Positions 17,752-27,756 of a DNA stretch of 60,756 nt are shown piece by piece. A model generated the notes under the pieces. The model made no database searches. It was not told where the DNA came from and saw only the letters and a list, made by a program, of their open reading frames with translations. Origin of the DNA: Burkholderiales bacterium (GTDB lineage Bacteria > Pseudomonadota > Gammaproteobacteria > Burkholderiales > Burkholderiaceae_C); NCBI GenBank assembly GCA_018969975.1, contig JAGWXI010000006.1, positions 1 to 60,756 of the forward strand. The letters run 5' to 3'. The position numbers and the translations under genes are program-made. Every line of letters begins with the position of its first letter. Position 1 is the stretch's first letter.

Positions 17752-19197
17752 TTGGCTTTTAAGGATTTATCTTTGACCGATGTCCTTGTTATAGGTGGTG
17801 GCAATGCTGCGTTATGTGCAGCTCTTATGGCGGCTGAGGGTGGCGCAAAGGTTCAAATATTGGAATCTTCGCCTAAAGATTGGCGAGGCGGTAACTCCTC
17901 TCATACACGCAACGTACGTTGCATGCATGATGCACCTCAAGACGTATTGGTAGATGCTTATTCAGAAGAAGAATTTTGGCAAGATTTGCTCAAAGTCACT
18001 GGAGGACAAACCAACGAACATTTGGCACGATTGGTGATTCGTTCTTCTGCCACATTTCGTACTTGGATGCACAAGCATGGGGTTCGATTTCAGCCCTCAA
18101 TTTCTGGTGCTTTGCATACAGCGCGTACTAATGCATTTTTCATGGGGGGAGGTAAGGCGCTGATCAATGCCTACTACCGCAGTGCTGAACTACTAGGCAT
18201 TGAGGTGAAGTACAACGCCCGCGTGAGTGAACTCAAACTTGTAGACGGTTGTTTTGAGGCAGCCCGCGTGATTCATACCAATGCAAATGGTGAAACACGA
18301 GAAGAGTGGATTGAGGCAAAAACTTGTGTATTGGCTTGTGGTGGTTTTGAGTCAAACCGCGAGTGGTTGCGTGAAGCTTGGGGACAAAATGCTTTGGGAG
18401 AATGGTCTGCAGATAACTTTCTAATCCGAGGCTCTCGTTTTAACCAAGGCGAGTTATTGAGGTTTTTAATGGGGCAGGGCGCCGACATCATTGGTGACCC
18501 CACGCAAGCCCATATGGTTGCTATTGATGCAAGAGCGCCTTTGTATGACGGTGGTATTTGCACCAGACTTGACTCAGTATCTCTTGGTGTAGTGGTAAAT
18601 CAAGCAGCTGAGCGGTTTTATGATGAAGGCGAAGATTTTTGGCCTAAACGCTATGCGATTTGGGGTCGACTGGTAGCGCAGCAACCTCAGCAAATTGGCT
18701 ATTCAATTATTGACAGTAAAGCTATAGGCAGATTCATGCCTTCCGTATTTGAAGCAATAGAGGCCAATACTTTGTCTGAATTGGCAACTAAGTTAGAACT
18801 CGATGTTGAGAAATTTATGCAAACTATGAATGCATTTAATGCTGCTTGTGTGCAAGGTGACTTTGATCACACCATCCTTGACAACTGCCACACCAAAGGA
18901 TTGCTTCCTGCCAAAACCCATTGGGCACGGACTATCGATATTCCGCCTTTTTATGCATATCCTTTGCGACCTGGTGTTACCTTTACCTATCTGGGCCTGA
19001 AAACTGATGAGACAACAGCGGTTCATTTTGCTGGGGTACCAAGCCCTAATTTATTTGCAGCAGGTGAAATCATGGCTGGTAATGTGCTCGGCAAGGGTTA
19101 CACCGCAGGCGTTGGTATGACTATTGGCACGTTTTTTGGACGTCAAGCTGGTGCCTATGCAGCCAAAGTCGCACTAGACGCAAAAGCCTCGGTATGA
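17752..19197 (+). CDS. tcuA: FAD-dependent tricarballylate dehydrogenase TcuA-like
   Basis: Flavoprotein of the fumarate reductase/succinate dehydrogenase family, 481 residues. The FAD-binding motif [19 protein letters not shown] lies near the N-terminus, [18 protein letters not shown] near residue 47 follows the TcuA pattern, and [19 protein letters not shown] is the C-terminal FAD segment. TcuA oxidises tricarballylate to cis-aconitate and passes electrons through TcuB. The start is taken as TTG 17752, giving a 5-nt gap; no suitable ATG lies before the Rossmann motif. It overlaps tcuB by 4 nt. TcuC and TcuR are absent; the Bug protein at 20357 may serve uptake instead. Confidence 0.85.
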   Translation: MAFKDLSLTDVLVIGGGNAALCAALMAAEGGAKVQILESSPKDWRGGNSSHTRNVRCMHDAPQDVLVDAYSEEEFWQDLLKVTGGQTNEHLARLVIRSSATFRTWMHKHGVRFQPSISGALHTARTNAFFMGGGKALINAYYRSAELLGIEVKYNARVSELKLVDGCFEAARVIHTNANGETREEWIEAKTCVLACGGFESNREWLREAWGQNALGEWSADNFLIRGSRFNQGELLRFLMGQGADIIGDPTQAHMVAIDARAPLYDGGICTRLDSVSLGVVVNQAAERFYDEGEDFWPKRYAIWGRLVAQQPQQIGYSIIDSKAIGRFMPSVFEAIEANTLSELATKLELDVEKFMQTMNAFNAACVQGDFDHTILDNCHTKGLLPAKTHWARTIDIPPFYAYPLRPGVTFTYLGLKTDETTAVHFAGVPSPNLFAAGEIMAGNVLGKGYTAGVGMTIGTFFGRQAGAYAAKVALDAKASV

Positions 19198-20360
19198 ATG
19201 ATTTACTAGCACTTACCGATCAAGCCAAGGCCTTAGCGAGAGGTGAAGGGCTAAATGCTGAGCAAGAGGTTGGGAGGCAAATGCAAGTTTGTAATGCTTG
19301 CCGTTATTGTGAAAGTTTTTGTGCAACTTTTTCAGCAATGACGCGTCGTCTTACTTTTGGTGATGCCGATATTCATTACTTAGCCAATCTATGCCATAAC
19401 TGTGGGGCCTGTTTGCATGCTTGCCAATATGCGCCACCGCATGATTTCGGTATCAACGTACCTAGGGCTATGGCTCGGGTTCGGTTAGAGACTTACACAC
19501 GTTATGCGTGGCCTGCCGCTTTTGGCAAACTCTATGCAGCCAATGGGTTGTGGATAGCTTTATGTCTCGCGTTTGGCGTGTCTGTTTTTCTCTGCTTAAC
19601 TTTACTTAGGAACGGTACTTTGATTGGACCTGTTGTTGAAAATAATTTTTACAATATTTTTCCGCATGGTTTGTTAGTGAATTTGTTTTTGCCGGTGTTT
19701 GTTTTTGTTGTTATCTCATTAGGGCTAGGCGTATATCGATTTTGGCGTGACATAACACCTGCAACAGGGAAGCAAGCACCTAACGTAGCAGCTACTTCTA
19801 ACGCAGTATGGGACACTTTGCGTCTGAAAAATTTAGATGGTGGTCACGGAGAGGGATGTCATAACGAAGACGATAAGTGGACCGATGCACGACGTAAGGC
19901 ACACCACCTTACTTTCTACGGTTTCATGCTGTGTTTTTTGGCAACATCTGTCGCAACCTTGTATCACTATGTTTTTGGATGGATAGCACCCTACGACTTC
20001 ATTAGTCTTCCAAAACTATTTGGTGTCACAGGCGGACTTTTTTTAGGGATAGGAACCACTTGGTTAGCTTGGTTGCATCTTCGTCGAAATGCAGATCACG
20101 GTGATAAGGCACAAAGGCCTATGGATTTAGGATTTATCGCCCTGTTATGGTTGACTGCTTGGAGTGGGTTGTTATTGCTTTTGGTAAAAGCAAGTCCCTA
20201 TTTGCCCGTAGTTTTGGCAACTCACTTGGGCATAGTGATGGCACTTTTTCTAACCTTGCCTTACGGAAAATTTGCCCATGGAATTTTTAGGTCTGCCGCC
20301 TTGTTACGACACCATGTTGAAAAAAGGCTACCCAACTTTAATTCGTCGGTGCTAAGTTAA
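19194..20360 (+). CDS. tcuB: Tricarballylate utilisation iron-sulfur/membrane protein TcuB (CitB)
   Basis: Membrane electron-transfer partner of TcuA that re-oxidises its FAD and feeds the quinone pool; 388 residues. Two cysteine-rich ferredoxin-type motifs are at the N-terminus ([11 protein letters not shown] near residue 33 and [20 protein letters not shown] near residue 66). These are followed by about six hydrophobic segments with His residues suited to haem binding. It is translationally coupled to tcuA (ATGA). Its stop overlaps by 4 nt the stop of the convergent Bug gene, leaving no room for a terminator. Confidence 0.87.
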   Translation: MNDLLALTDQAKALARGEGLNAEQEVGRQMQVCNACRYCESFCATFSAMTRRLTFGDADIHYLANLCHNCGACLHACQYAPPHDFGINVPRAMARVRLETYTRYAWPAAFGKLYAANGLWIALCLAFGVSVFLCLTLLRNGTLIGPVVENNFYNIFPHGLLVNLFLPVFVFVVISLGLGVYRFWRDITPATGKQAPNVAATSNAVWDTLRLKNLDGGHGEGCHNEDDKWTDARRKAHHLTFYGFMLCFLATSVATLYHYVFGWIAPYDFISLPKLFGVTGGLFLGIGTTWLAWLHLRRNADHGDKAQRPMDLGFIALLWLTAWSGLLLLLVKASPYLPVVLATHLGIVMALFLTLPYGKFAHGIFRSAALLRHHVEKRLPNFNSSVLS

Positions 20361-21349
20361 TCGGGTTTGATGCCAGCACGTTTGACGATATCGCTCCAGA
20401 TGCGTTGCTCTTTTTTTATGAATGCGGCGTACTCACTAGATAGGCCACCGCCCCCAACCGCGTTATCCGTCGCAAAACGTTCAGTGACAGCACTCGATTT
20501 GAGCGCCTTGTATGACTCTTCTTGTAACCTTTTGACTATGTCTGGAGGAGTTCCATTTGGCACATGGATGCCGTACCACTGCGAAGTTTCAAAATCTTTA
20601 AACCCCATTTCAGCAACAGTGGGCACGTCCGGCATGGCGGGAATACGCTGTTGTGTTCCCACTGCTATTGCACGTAATTTACCGCTACGAATATGGGGAC
20701 CAAGCGCAGGCATACCGGCAGAGGAGGCTTGGGTGCGACCTGCTAATAGATCTGTCAATTGAGGTCCCGTACCACGGTAGGGAATATGTGTAATGAAAGT
20801 TCCAGTTACAAGTTTTAAATATTCCATGGCCAAATGCCCAGCACTTGCGTTACCAGCGGATCCGTAATTAAGTTGTCCAGGGTGCGTTTTTGCATACTGA
20901 ATGAATTCTTGGAAGTTTTTAACTGGTAGGTCAGGGTGGACGACAAAAACATTAGGTACCTTAGCAAGCAATGTGACAGGAATAAAGTCTTTGTCTACGT
21001 CATACGGTTGATTCTTCAACATAAATGGGTTGACAGCTAGAGTGCCTACGTGTGTGAGAATGATCGTATGGCCATCAGGAGCTGCTTTGGCTACCTCTTG
21101 CATTGCAGTTACCCCAGCACCGCCAGGCTTATTTTCAACATAAACACTTTGCCCGAGTTGTTTGGTTAATTCAGATGCAACCGATCTAGCAACAACTTCA
21201 CTTGTCCCGCCAGGAGCAAAAGGCACAACAAAGCGTATGGGTTTTGTTGGCCAGTGATTTGCTTGTGCATCAGCGAGGGAAGGTGTCATAAACGCCATAA
21301 AGGAGAACACGCTGGCAATAAAGTGACAGTGTCTGTAATGGGTTGACAT
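20357..21349 (-). CDS. Bug/TctC family substrate-binding protein
   Basis: Periplasmic tricarboxylate-type binding protein, about 330 residues. It has an N-terminal signal ([22 protein letters not shown]) and family motifs [19 protein letters not shown] and [22 protein letters not shown] chose ATG 21349 because GGAG sits just upstream; an in-frame ATG at 21400 would overlap the SDR gene. It is downstream of the SDR and convergent with tcuB. No TctA/TctB genes are nearby, so it is an orphan binding protein whose position suggests it captures the substrate of the adjacent dehydrogenase cluster. Confidence 0.87.
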   Translation of the reverse strand: MSTHYRHCHFIASVFSFMAFMTPSLADAQANHWPTKPIRFVVPFAPGGTSEVVARSVASELTKQLGQSVYVENKPGGAGVTAMQEVAKAAPDGHTIILTHVGTLAVNPFMLKNQPYDVDKDFIPVTLLAKVPNVFVVHPDLPVKNFQEFIQYAKTHPGQLNYGSAGNASAGHLAMEYLKLVTGTFITHIPYRGTGPQLTDLLAGRTQASSAGMPALGPHIRSGKLRAIAVGTQQRIPAMPDVPTVAEMGFKDFETSQWYGIHVPNGTPPDIVKRLQEESYKALKSSAVTERFATDNAVGGGGLSSEYAAFIKKEQRIWSDIVKRAGIKPD

Positions 21350-21368
21350 AAGAATCTCCGATAAAAAA

Positions 21369-22124
21369 TCAAAATTGGTATTTTCGCAATCCTCCATCAA
21401 CTGGAATAACAGTTCCCGTGATGTAGCTTGCCAATGGGGAAACTAGAAAGGTGACCAAGTTCGCCATGTCTTCAGGTTCGCCGTATCGACCCATAGGAAT
21501 TTCGTTTTCACATTGCCATTGACGATGCTCTGGTGAGTAGTTTTTAAATATCTGCTCAGAGTGAATACGACCAGGCGCTAAACAATTGATCGTGATTCCG
21601 AATTTCCCCACCATTCGGGACATACCCTTGGCCCAACTGTGCATTCCCGCTTTTGCACAAAAAGCACCATTGGTATGTTCGGGTTCACTTTTGCCCGTAA
21701 TGTTGATAATGCGCCCCCAACGGCGTTCAATCATTTGATCAATTAAGGCATCGGCAACTTGGCGAGGGCGGTGAAAGTTAAGAGTGATAGCTTCCTGCCA
21801 AGCCTCTTCGCTGACATGGAGATCTTTAAAACTTCGAGACCCACCAGCATTGTTTACCAAAATGTCGACGCTGCCGAGTCCTTTTAAGGCTGCATTTGTC
21901 AATAACTTTGCAGCATCTTGCGCGTAGAGGTCAGATGCGATGATGACGGGTGTAGGACCACCGCAAGCAGTAATTTCGTCTGACAACTCTTGTAATTTGT
22001 CTACTCTTCGGGCAGATATAGCAATCCTGACACCTTCTGCTGCCAAAGATTTTGCAATTCCACGCCCAATACCTACACTCGCACCCGTTACCAATGCGGT
22101 TTTGCCCTTGAGTTGAAGATCCAT
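21369..22124 (-). CDS. Atypical SDR family oxidoreductase lacking the catalytic Tyr
   Basis: Short-chain dehydrogenase fold, 251 residues. The cofactor motif TGASVGIGRGIA and NNAG are intact, and the C-terminal SPLASYITGTVIPVDGG is classical. The usual S-x12-Y-x3-K active site is altered: in NGAFCAKAGM the Lys is present but the residue four before it is Ala (codon at 21663-21665), and the Ser segment reads NITGKSEPE. I recall relatives with the same NITGKSEPE block, so this is probably a real subfamily. Function is unknown; it is likely cotranscribed with the Bug protein 20 nt downstream. Confidence 0.8.
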   Translation of the reverse strand: MDLQLKGKTALVTGASVGIGRGIAKSLAAEGVRIAISARRVDKLQELSDEITACGGPTPVIIASDLYAQDAAKLLTNAALKGLGSVDILVNNAGGSRSFKDLHVSEEAWQEAITLNFHRPRQVADALIDQMIERRWGRIINITGKSEPEHTNGAFCAKAGMHSWAKGMSRMVGKFGITINCLAPGRIHSEQIFKNYSPEHRQWQCENEIPMGRYGEPEDMANLVTFLVSPLASYITGTVIPVDGGLRKYQF

Positions 22125-22236
22125 AAAACTTGCTCCTTTAAAAATTTAGAAATTATTTTTCTTGTGATCCTTCCTCAATCCTACTGCAATGAATTTTCTG
22201 ATAGGCGCATAATTTTTAGTTTGCAAGGAATACAAG

Positions 22237-22932
22237 ATGAACATTAAGGCGGTTGTTTTTGATGCATACGGTACGTTATTTGATGTTTACTCCATTGAGG
22301 CGTTGGCTGAAAAAATTTACCCCCAAAAAGGGGTCGCTATCTCTCTTGCTTGGCGCGACAAGCAAATCGAATACACGCGAATAATTACGCAATCTGACCC
22401 GCACAACACGTCGGGCAGTAAATACTACAAACCGTTTTGGGAACTAACGCGGTTATCGCTGGAGTACACCTTAGACCGGTTGAAACTGGATCGTAGTGCT
22501 GGACAGGTCGATATGCTGATGCAACAGTATGCCCATCTTGCTCCTTTTGCGGAGAACTTAGCCGTTTTGCATGAATTAAAAGCAAAGGGGTTGGTGACAG
22601 CGATCTTGTCCAACGGCAGTCCGGAAATGCTCAACTCAGCAGTTAAGAACGCGGGAATGGAGGGAGTTCTTGACCATGTGATCTCTGTAGATTCAATTGG
22701 ATTATTTAAAACCGCACCCGAGAGCTATGCCTTAGTTGAGAAAATCATTCCAATAAAAAAAATAGAAATCCTTTTTGTTTCCAGTAACAGTTGGGACGCA
22801 TTGGGTGCCACTTGGTACGGATTCAAAACACATTGGGTAAACAGACAAGGCTTGCCTTTGGAGGCTTTGACGCCACACCCAGATTTCTCTGGCGCAGATC
22901 TGCGTTCTGTCCTTGATTCCCTGAGAAATTAA
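22237..22932 (+). CDS. HAD-superfamily, haloacid dehalogenase type II
   Basis: A 231-residue HAD hydrolase of the L-2-haloacid dehalogenase type. The nucleophile Asp is in VVFDAYGTLFD (near residue 9), the Ser/Asn motif is LSNGSPEML, the Lys is in FKTAPESYALV, and the type II SSNSWDALGATWYGF segment is present. The RBS is AAGGAA. Family enzymes convert L-2-haloacids to D-2-hydroxyacids, which would feed a D-2-hydroxyacid dehydrogenase; that link to the cluster upstream is speculative. It is divergent from the SDR gene across 112 nt. Confidence 0.85.
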   Translation: MNIKAVVFDAYGTLFDVYSIEALAEKIYPQKGVAISLAWRDKQIEYTRIITQSDPHNTSGSKYYKPFWELTRLSLEYTLDRLKLDRSAGQVDMLMQQYAHLAPFAENLAVLHELKAKGLVTAILSNGSPEMLNSAVKNAGMEGVLDHVISVDSIGLFKTAPESYALVEKIIPIKKIEILFVSSNSWDALGATWYGFKTHWVNRQGLPLEALTPHPDFSGADLRSVLDSLRN

Positions 22933-23044
22933 TTAATTGGAGCTACTTCTGATTCCTATCTAGTGGGCTTGGCATTATTTATGCTTGGATTAGAAGGGAT
23001 AAACACGTTCTTGAAATAAAGGGGTAAAAACAAAAGGAGATGCT

Positions 23045-23437
23045 ATGGCTACTTCATTTGCGTTACGTATAGATGGCGCTGCCCGCCAACAGGGCGGCAA
23101 TCATTCGCCGCAGGAAGACAGAGAAAGCCGCCGCCGGCAAAAGTTACAGGCCTTGTTGACAAACTTGAAGGCAGGCGACTTGGACGCAGCGCGAACGGCT
23201 TTTACAGCACTTGTCAACTTCGATCCCAATGCGTCTGCAGACCCGTTGCTAGGAAAGATTGGCGCAGCTCTGCTAAGTAGCAATCTGTACGCAGCCCAGC
23301 ACTTTGGTTTGGAGTTGCAAAACCGCGGTATGCAACTTCCATCAAAGGCAACAACCCAGCAGGCCGCTGCAAACATCCAATCGCAACAACCTTGGAATGT
23401 GCATTCCGCAATAGTAAGGATTGACCTTAAGGCTTAG
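23045..23437 (+). CDS. Small hypothetical protein with a helical repeat-like core
   Basis: A 130-residue protein I cannot assign to a function. It has a strong RBS (AAAAGGAGA) 5 nt before ATG 23045. The N-terminus is charged (ESRRRQKLQ). The core LLTNLKAGDLDAARTAFTAL, repeated loosely as LLSSNLYAAQHFGLELQ, resembles short helical hairpins found in small proteobacterial proteins of unknown role. There is no signal peptide and no Cys. It stands alone, with about 100 nt on each side. Confidence 0.6.
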   Translation: MATSFALRIDGAARQQGGNHSPQEDRESRRRQKLQALLTNLKAGDLDAARTAFTALVNFDPNASADPLLGKIGAALLSSNLYAAQHFGLELQNRGMQLPSKATTQQAAANIQSQQPWNVHSAIVRIDLKA

Positions 23438-23533
23438 CATTTATGGAATTGTTGCTTTTGAACAATTAGGGCTTGTCTTAATATTTTTAAATTAGTCCAA
23501 GGAACAAAATTAAAAAAATAAAAAGGAGTTGCT

Positions 23534-25279
23534 ATGGATACTTGGAAATCAGAAATACGTGATGGGATGCACATAGATTGGGATCTACCCATAGAAATGG
23601 ATGATGGCCTTGTTCTAAGAGCTGATGTTTTCATGCCCACACACAAAGGAAAATTTCCTGTAATCCTTTCGTATGGTCCTTACGGTAAGGGCTTGGCTTT
23701 TCAGGAAGGTTACAAAACGGCATGGGAGATCATGGAAATTGAGAATCCCGATGTCATGAGAGGGTCCACCAACAAATATCAAAATTGGGAAGTCGTTGAC
23801 CCTGAAAAATGGGTATCTGATGACTACGTTTGTATACGAGTTGATTCGCGTGGTGCTGGCAGATCTCCAGGTTTCATGGATCACAACAATGCGCGTGAGA
23901 CTAAAGACATTCATTTGTGCATTGAATGGGCAGCCAAACAAGAATGGTCCAACGGACGGGTAGGAATGAATGGTATTTCTTATTACGCTAGTAATCAGTG
24001 GCGCGCAGCAGCTAGTAAACCAGCGCACTTAGTTGCCATTTGCGCGTGGGAAGGGTGGAACGATAACTATAGAGAATCAAACAGGCACGGTGGCATAGCA
24101 TGCTCATTCCGTAAGAACTGGTTAGAGATGCAAGTTAAAACCGTACAACACGGTGTCGGAGACAGAGGTAAGCGAAACCCCATAACTGGGGAGACTGTTT
24201 GTGGTCCAGAAACTTTGCCAGAGCAAGAATTACGCAAAAACATTGAGGATATTTGGAAGCGCGTAATTGATAACGAAATGATTTGTCCATGGTACGAAGA
24301 GCGCACTGCTAAGTTAGATGAAGTAGACATTCCACTCCTAAGCGCAGCTAATTGGGGTGGGCAGGGTTTGCATACGCGAGGTAATTTTGAGGGTTTTGTT
24401 AGATCAAAATCAAAAAACAAATGGCTTGAAGTCCACGGCGGATCTCATTGGGCGCCTTTTTATACTGATTATGGAATTGGTATTCAAAAGCGTTTTTTTG
24501 ATTTTTATCTCAAAGGCAAAAAAAACGGCTGGGAAACTACGCCAAAAGTTTCTTTGTTGGTGAGATCTCCTGGTGAAAAATTTACACCTCGATCAGAAAA
24601 TGAATGGCCATTAAAACGTACTCAATGGACTCCCCTGTATCTGGACCCATTAAAAAATTCATTCTCACAGTTTCCTTTAAAGAGGGCGGAAACGATTGCG
24701 TATGACATGATGGGAAATGGCGTTACTTTCGCTTTCCCGCCGCAAACCCAGGAAGTTGAATTAACCGGTCCAATGGCCCTGAAACTTTTTATTTCTTCTT
24801 CAACTGTTGACGCTGATATTTTTGCTGTTGTAAGAGTGTTTGATCCTAAGGGTAAGGAAGTTTTATTTCATGGGGCATTAGATCCCAAGACACCCATAGC
24901 ACAAGGGTGGCTAAGAGCATCTCATCGAAAATTAGATAAGAAAAAAAGTTTGCCATACCGTCCTTGGCATAGCCATGATGAGAAGCAACCTTTGACTCCA
25001 GGGAAAATATACGAATTAGATGTTGAAATTTGGCCAACTTGTATTGTTGTACCTAAAGGTTTCAGTATTGCATTGTCTGTTCGCGGACGTGATTATGAAC
25101 ATGACGACGCAGCAGCAGTTTTGTCTAACATGAAGAATCCTATGAAAGGTTGTGGTCCATTCACGCATGAGGATGAACAAGACCGTCCGCCCGCAATATT
25201 TGGTGGTAAGGTTACTTTACACATGGGACCTAAACATAAAGCAAGACTATTAGTCCCTGTCATTCCAAAGAAAAAGTAA
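23534..25279 (+). CDS. CocE/NonD family hydrolase (S15 type)
   Basis: A 581-residue serine hydrolase of the X-Pro dipeptidyl-peptidase/cocaine esterase family. The N-terminal alpha/beta domain has RVDSRGAGRSPG, the nucleophile in MNGISYYAS (near residue 158), a candidate acid in the LLSAANWGGQGLH region and the His in VHGGSHWAPFY. The C-terminal jelly-roll PepX_C domain starts near residue 390 (TGPMALKLFISSSTVDADIF). No signal peptide is seen, so it is probably cytoplasmic. An RBS AAAAGGAG precedes ATG. A Bug protein and a second hydrolase follow, suggesting import and hydrolysis of an ester or amide. Confidence 0.87.
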   Translation: MDTWKSEIRDGMHIDWDLPIEMDDGLVLRADVFMPTHKGKFPVILSYGPYGKGLAFQEGYKTAWEIMEIENPDVMRGSTNKYQNWEVVDPEKWVSDDYVCIRVDSRGAGRSPGFMDHNNARETKDIHLCIEWAAKQEWSNGRVGMNGISYYASNQWRAAASKPAHLVAICAWEGWNDNYRESNRHGGIACSFRKNWLEMQVKTVQHGVGDRGKRNPITGETVCGPETLPEQELRKNIEDIWKRVIDNEMICPWYEERTAKLDEVDIPLLSAANWGGQGLHTRGNFEGFVRSKSKNKWLEVHGGSHWAPFYTDYGIGIQKRFFDFYLKGKKNGWETTPKVSLLVRSPGEKFTPRSENEWPLKRTQWTPLYLDPLKNSFSQFPLKRAETIAYDMMGNGVTFAFPPQTQEVELTGPMALKLFISSSTVDADIFAVVRVFDPKGKEVLFHGALDPKTPIAQGWLRASHRKLDKKKSLPYRPWHSHDEKQPLTPGKIYELDVEIWPTCIVVPKGFSIALSVRGRDYEHDDAAAVLSNMKNPMKGCGPFTHEDEQDRPPAIFGGKVTLHMGPKHKARLLVPVIPKKK

Positions 25280-25299
25280 ATTTTTAATTAGGAGGAAAT

Positions 25300-26286
25300 A
25301 TGCGATTTAGTTTTCTTAAAAAATGGGAATCGAGATGTTTGATCTTATTCTTCGTTTTATTTATTGGAATTGCAAATTCTCAAACTGGCCCGTACCCTAA
25401 TAAGCCAATAAAAATTATTATTCCTTTTCCTCCAGGTAATACAACCGACTTGATGGCGCGTCTCATAGCACCACGATTGTCTGAGCGTTTAGGGCAACAA
25501 GTGATCGTTGAAAACCGTCCTGGTGCTAGCGGGATGCTGGGGCTAGACTTGGTTGCAAAAGCTTCCCCAGACGGTTACACCATAGGGGCTGGGCAAGGGG
25601 GTAACCTTGTTGTGCTTCCACACACTAGCAAAAGTATTCCCTACGATGCTTTGAAGGACTTTTCGCCGATAGCAGTTTCAACAACTAACTTCCTTGTCGT
25701 GGTGGGCGGTACTGGCGCACCATTTAAAACACTTCCTGAAATGATTACTTGGGCAAAAGCAAATCCAGGTAAGTTAACGGTTGCTACCAACGGAGAAGGT
25801 GGATTTCCACACCTTATTTTTGAGCACCTGCGAATGATGGGCAATTTTTCCTTTAATCACATTCCTTATAAAGGATCAGCACAAATTGCTACAGACTTGA
25901 TCGGCGGTCAAGTACAGGCTGGCGTAGATGGTGTTACTGGACTTACGCCTCATATCAAATCTGGACGCATTAACCTTTTGGCAGTTACTAGTAAGAACAG
26001 AGCTCCTCAGTGGCCTGATGCTGCAGCTGCATCGGAGGCAGTACCTGGCTACGAGTCAGGCGGTTGGTTTGGTTTCGTGGGCCCCCCAGGAATGCCGCGC
26101 GACATAGTGATCAAACTCAACGACGAAATTAATCGGGCTATGAAAAATCCAGAGGTATCCGAAAAACTTATAGCCTCTGGGCTGAACATGGTCTATGAGA
26201 CCCCTGATTACTTTGCCGAAATTATCAAAAGTGATTTTGCAAAGTACGGCAAACTAGTAAGAGACATAGGCTTCAAGCCACAGTAA
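25300..26286 (+). CDS. Bug/TctC family substrate-binding protein
   Basis: Periplasmic binding protein, 328 residues. The signal segment CLILFFVLFIGIANSQT is followed by PIKIIIPFPPGNTTDLMARL and the NRPGASGMLGLDLVAKASPDG motif of the Bug family. RBS TAGGAGGAAAT precedes ATG. It sits 20 nt after the CocE-type hydrolase and 28 nt before an alpha/beta hydrolase, with no transporter permease, so it is an orphan binding protein in a catabolic operon. Confidence 0.88.
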   Translation: MRFSFLKKWESRCLILFFVLFIGIANSQTGPYPNKPIKIIIPFPPGNTTDLMARLIAPRLSERLGQQVIVENRPGASGMLGLDLVAKASPDGYTIGAGQGGNLVVLPHTSKSIPYDALKDFSPIAVSTTNFLVVVGGTGAPFKTLPEMITWAKANPGKLTVATNGEGGFPHLIFEHLRMMGNFSFNHIPYKGSAQIATDLIGGQVQAGVDGVTGLTPHIKSGRINLLAVTSKNRAPQWPDAAAASEAVPGYESGGWFGFVGPPGMPRDIVIKLNDEINRAMKNPEVSEKLIASGLNMVYETPDYFAEIIKSDFAKYGKLVRDIGFKPQ

Positions 26287-26314
26287 GCAAACTCTCCAGC
26301 AATAAGGCATTTAA

Positions 26315-27523
26315 ATGAAGACAGATTTGACTGTAGGAACGCCGCCTAGATACGAACCTTTTGGTTGGCACCATTGGCCTGATCATTTTTTCATGTCATA
26401 TCAATTTCGCCGAGGCCTAGGCGAAACGCAAGAGGGTGGTGGGGCGGTTAGTGAATGTTTCCAAGCAGCTAGCCGCATGATCCCTGGAGATTTAGAAAGT
26501 TGGCATAACGAGTGGATGATCGTAGCTGACCGCAACGACAAGCGCGGTGATATTGCATTGCGTGAAGGAAATATCCGCACAGCAATGAATTGCTGGCTTC
26601 GTGCCGCTGATTATTTTCGTTCTGCTGAGTTCTGGCTTGCTCACGATGATCCGCGCCGCTTGCCGACATTTACACGATGTGAGATGGCTAGCCAAAAGTG
26701 GTTACGCCATCTCAATCCACCCGGCGAAGTTGTGGAAATACCCTATGAAGAGGGTAAGACTTTGCCAGCCTATTTCATCAAGTCACCTGCCTACAAGAAT
26801 AGTAGCGAAAAACAGCCAGTGTTGATCTCTTTCGGTGGACTTGATTCATTTAAAGATGAACTATGGTTTATGACTGGTCGCGGAGCTGTTCAGCGTGGAA
26901 TTTCAGTGCTTCTAGTTGATGGACCCGGGCAAGGTGGAGCTCTAAGACGACAAGGCATTGTGTCGCGATTCGACTACGAAGTTCCTGTTGGTAGGTGTAT
27001 AGATTGGTTGGAGAAGCGCACTGACATAGATAACAAACGCATTGCCGTCAGTGGTTCAAGCATGGGTGGATATTACGCTGCTCGAGCTGGTTCTTGTGAG
27101 CACCGACTTGCTGCATGCATTTCGCATGGGGCTATTTGGGATATAGAAAAGCGTTTTGCTGACCGAGGCGAAGAACACGCGCTTGCCGGACATATGAAAT
27201 GGGTTATGGGAGCCAAAACAATGGCTGAGGCAGTAAAAATAGCTAAACCCTTCAAATTAGAGGGCGTTCTTGACAATATGCGTTGCCCCTACCTAGTTCT
27301 TCACGGCGGACATGATGTGCTGGGCGTTGACACAGTCAAACTAGTTCACGATTACGCCAAGGCGCGCGGCATTGACGTTACGCTTAAATTAACAGAAGCT
27401 GAAGAAACTGGAGCTGAGCATTGTCAGCACGACAACCCGACCCTTGGCCAAGAGATCATGGCCGACTGGTTAACCAAAGTGTTCAAGATCGACCAAACCA
27501 AGCTTTCCTTTGTACCTAGTTGA
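26315..27523 (+). CDS. Alpha/beta hydrolase, DHPON-hydrolase/FrsA-like
   Basis: A 402-residue hydrolase with a helical N-terminal domain (to about residue 130) and a C-terminal alpha/beta domain. The nucleophile motif GSSMGGYYAAR is near residue 250, the Asp in LVLHGGHDVLGVD near residue 330, and the His in GAEHCQHDNP. The two-domain layout matches 2,6-dihydropseudooxynicotine hydrolase and related C-C or ester hydrolases. It is last in the hydrolase/Bug/hydrolase cassette. The actual substrate is unknown. Confidence 0.8.
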   Translation: MKTDLTVGTPPRYEPFGWHHWPDHFFMSYQFRRGLGETQEGGGAVSECFQAASRMIPGDLESWHNEWMIVADRNDKRGDIALREGNIRTAMNCWLRAADYFRSAEFWLAHDDPRRLPTFTRCEMASQKWLRHLNPPGEVVEIPYEEGKTLPAYFIKSPAYKNSSEKQPVLISFGGLDSFKDELWFMTGRGAVQRGISVLLVDGPGQGGALRRQGIVSRFDYEVPVGRCIDWLEKRTDIDNKRIAVSGSSMGGYYAARAGSCEHRLAACISHGAIWDIEKRFADRGEEHALAGHMKWVMGAKTMAEAVKIAKPFKLEGVLDNMRCPYLVLHGGHDVLGVDTVKLVHDYAKARGIDVTLKLTEAEETGAEHCQHDNPTLGQEIMADWLTKVFKIDQTKLSFVPS

Positions 27524-27756
27524 GTCGATCGCTGAGGTCATAAGTGAAGCTAAATGATGCTCGTTTTAATAAAAATTTGAGCTGATTCGACTATTACAGT
27601 TTGTTGACATACGACCGCAATAAGAGTAGCGTGGCTATTAACTCAAGAGGTCAGCACGATGAGGTCTTGCATTCCTAGTTTTTGTGTTGTTATTCAGATT
27701 GAGCGAGTCCTATTGGATTGACTTTTGTTGAGTTGTTCAACTTAATAGGAGTTACT

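Noticed and set aside
27725-27741. TTGAGTTGTTCAA before the universal stress gene as an FNR box
   Set aside because: The half-sites are TTGAG and TTCAA with the wrong spacing and a mismatch in each half.
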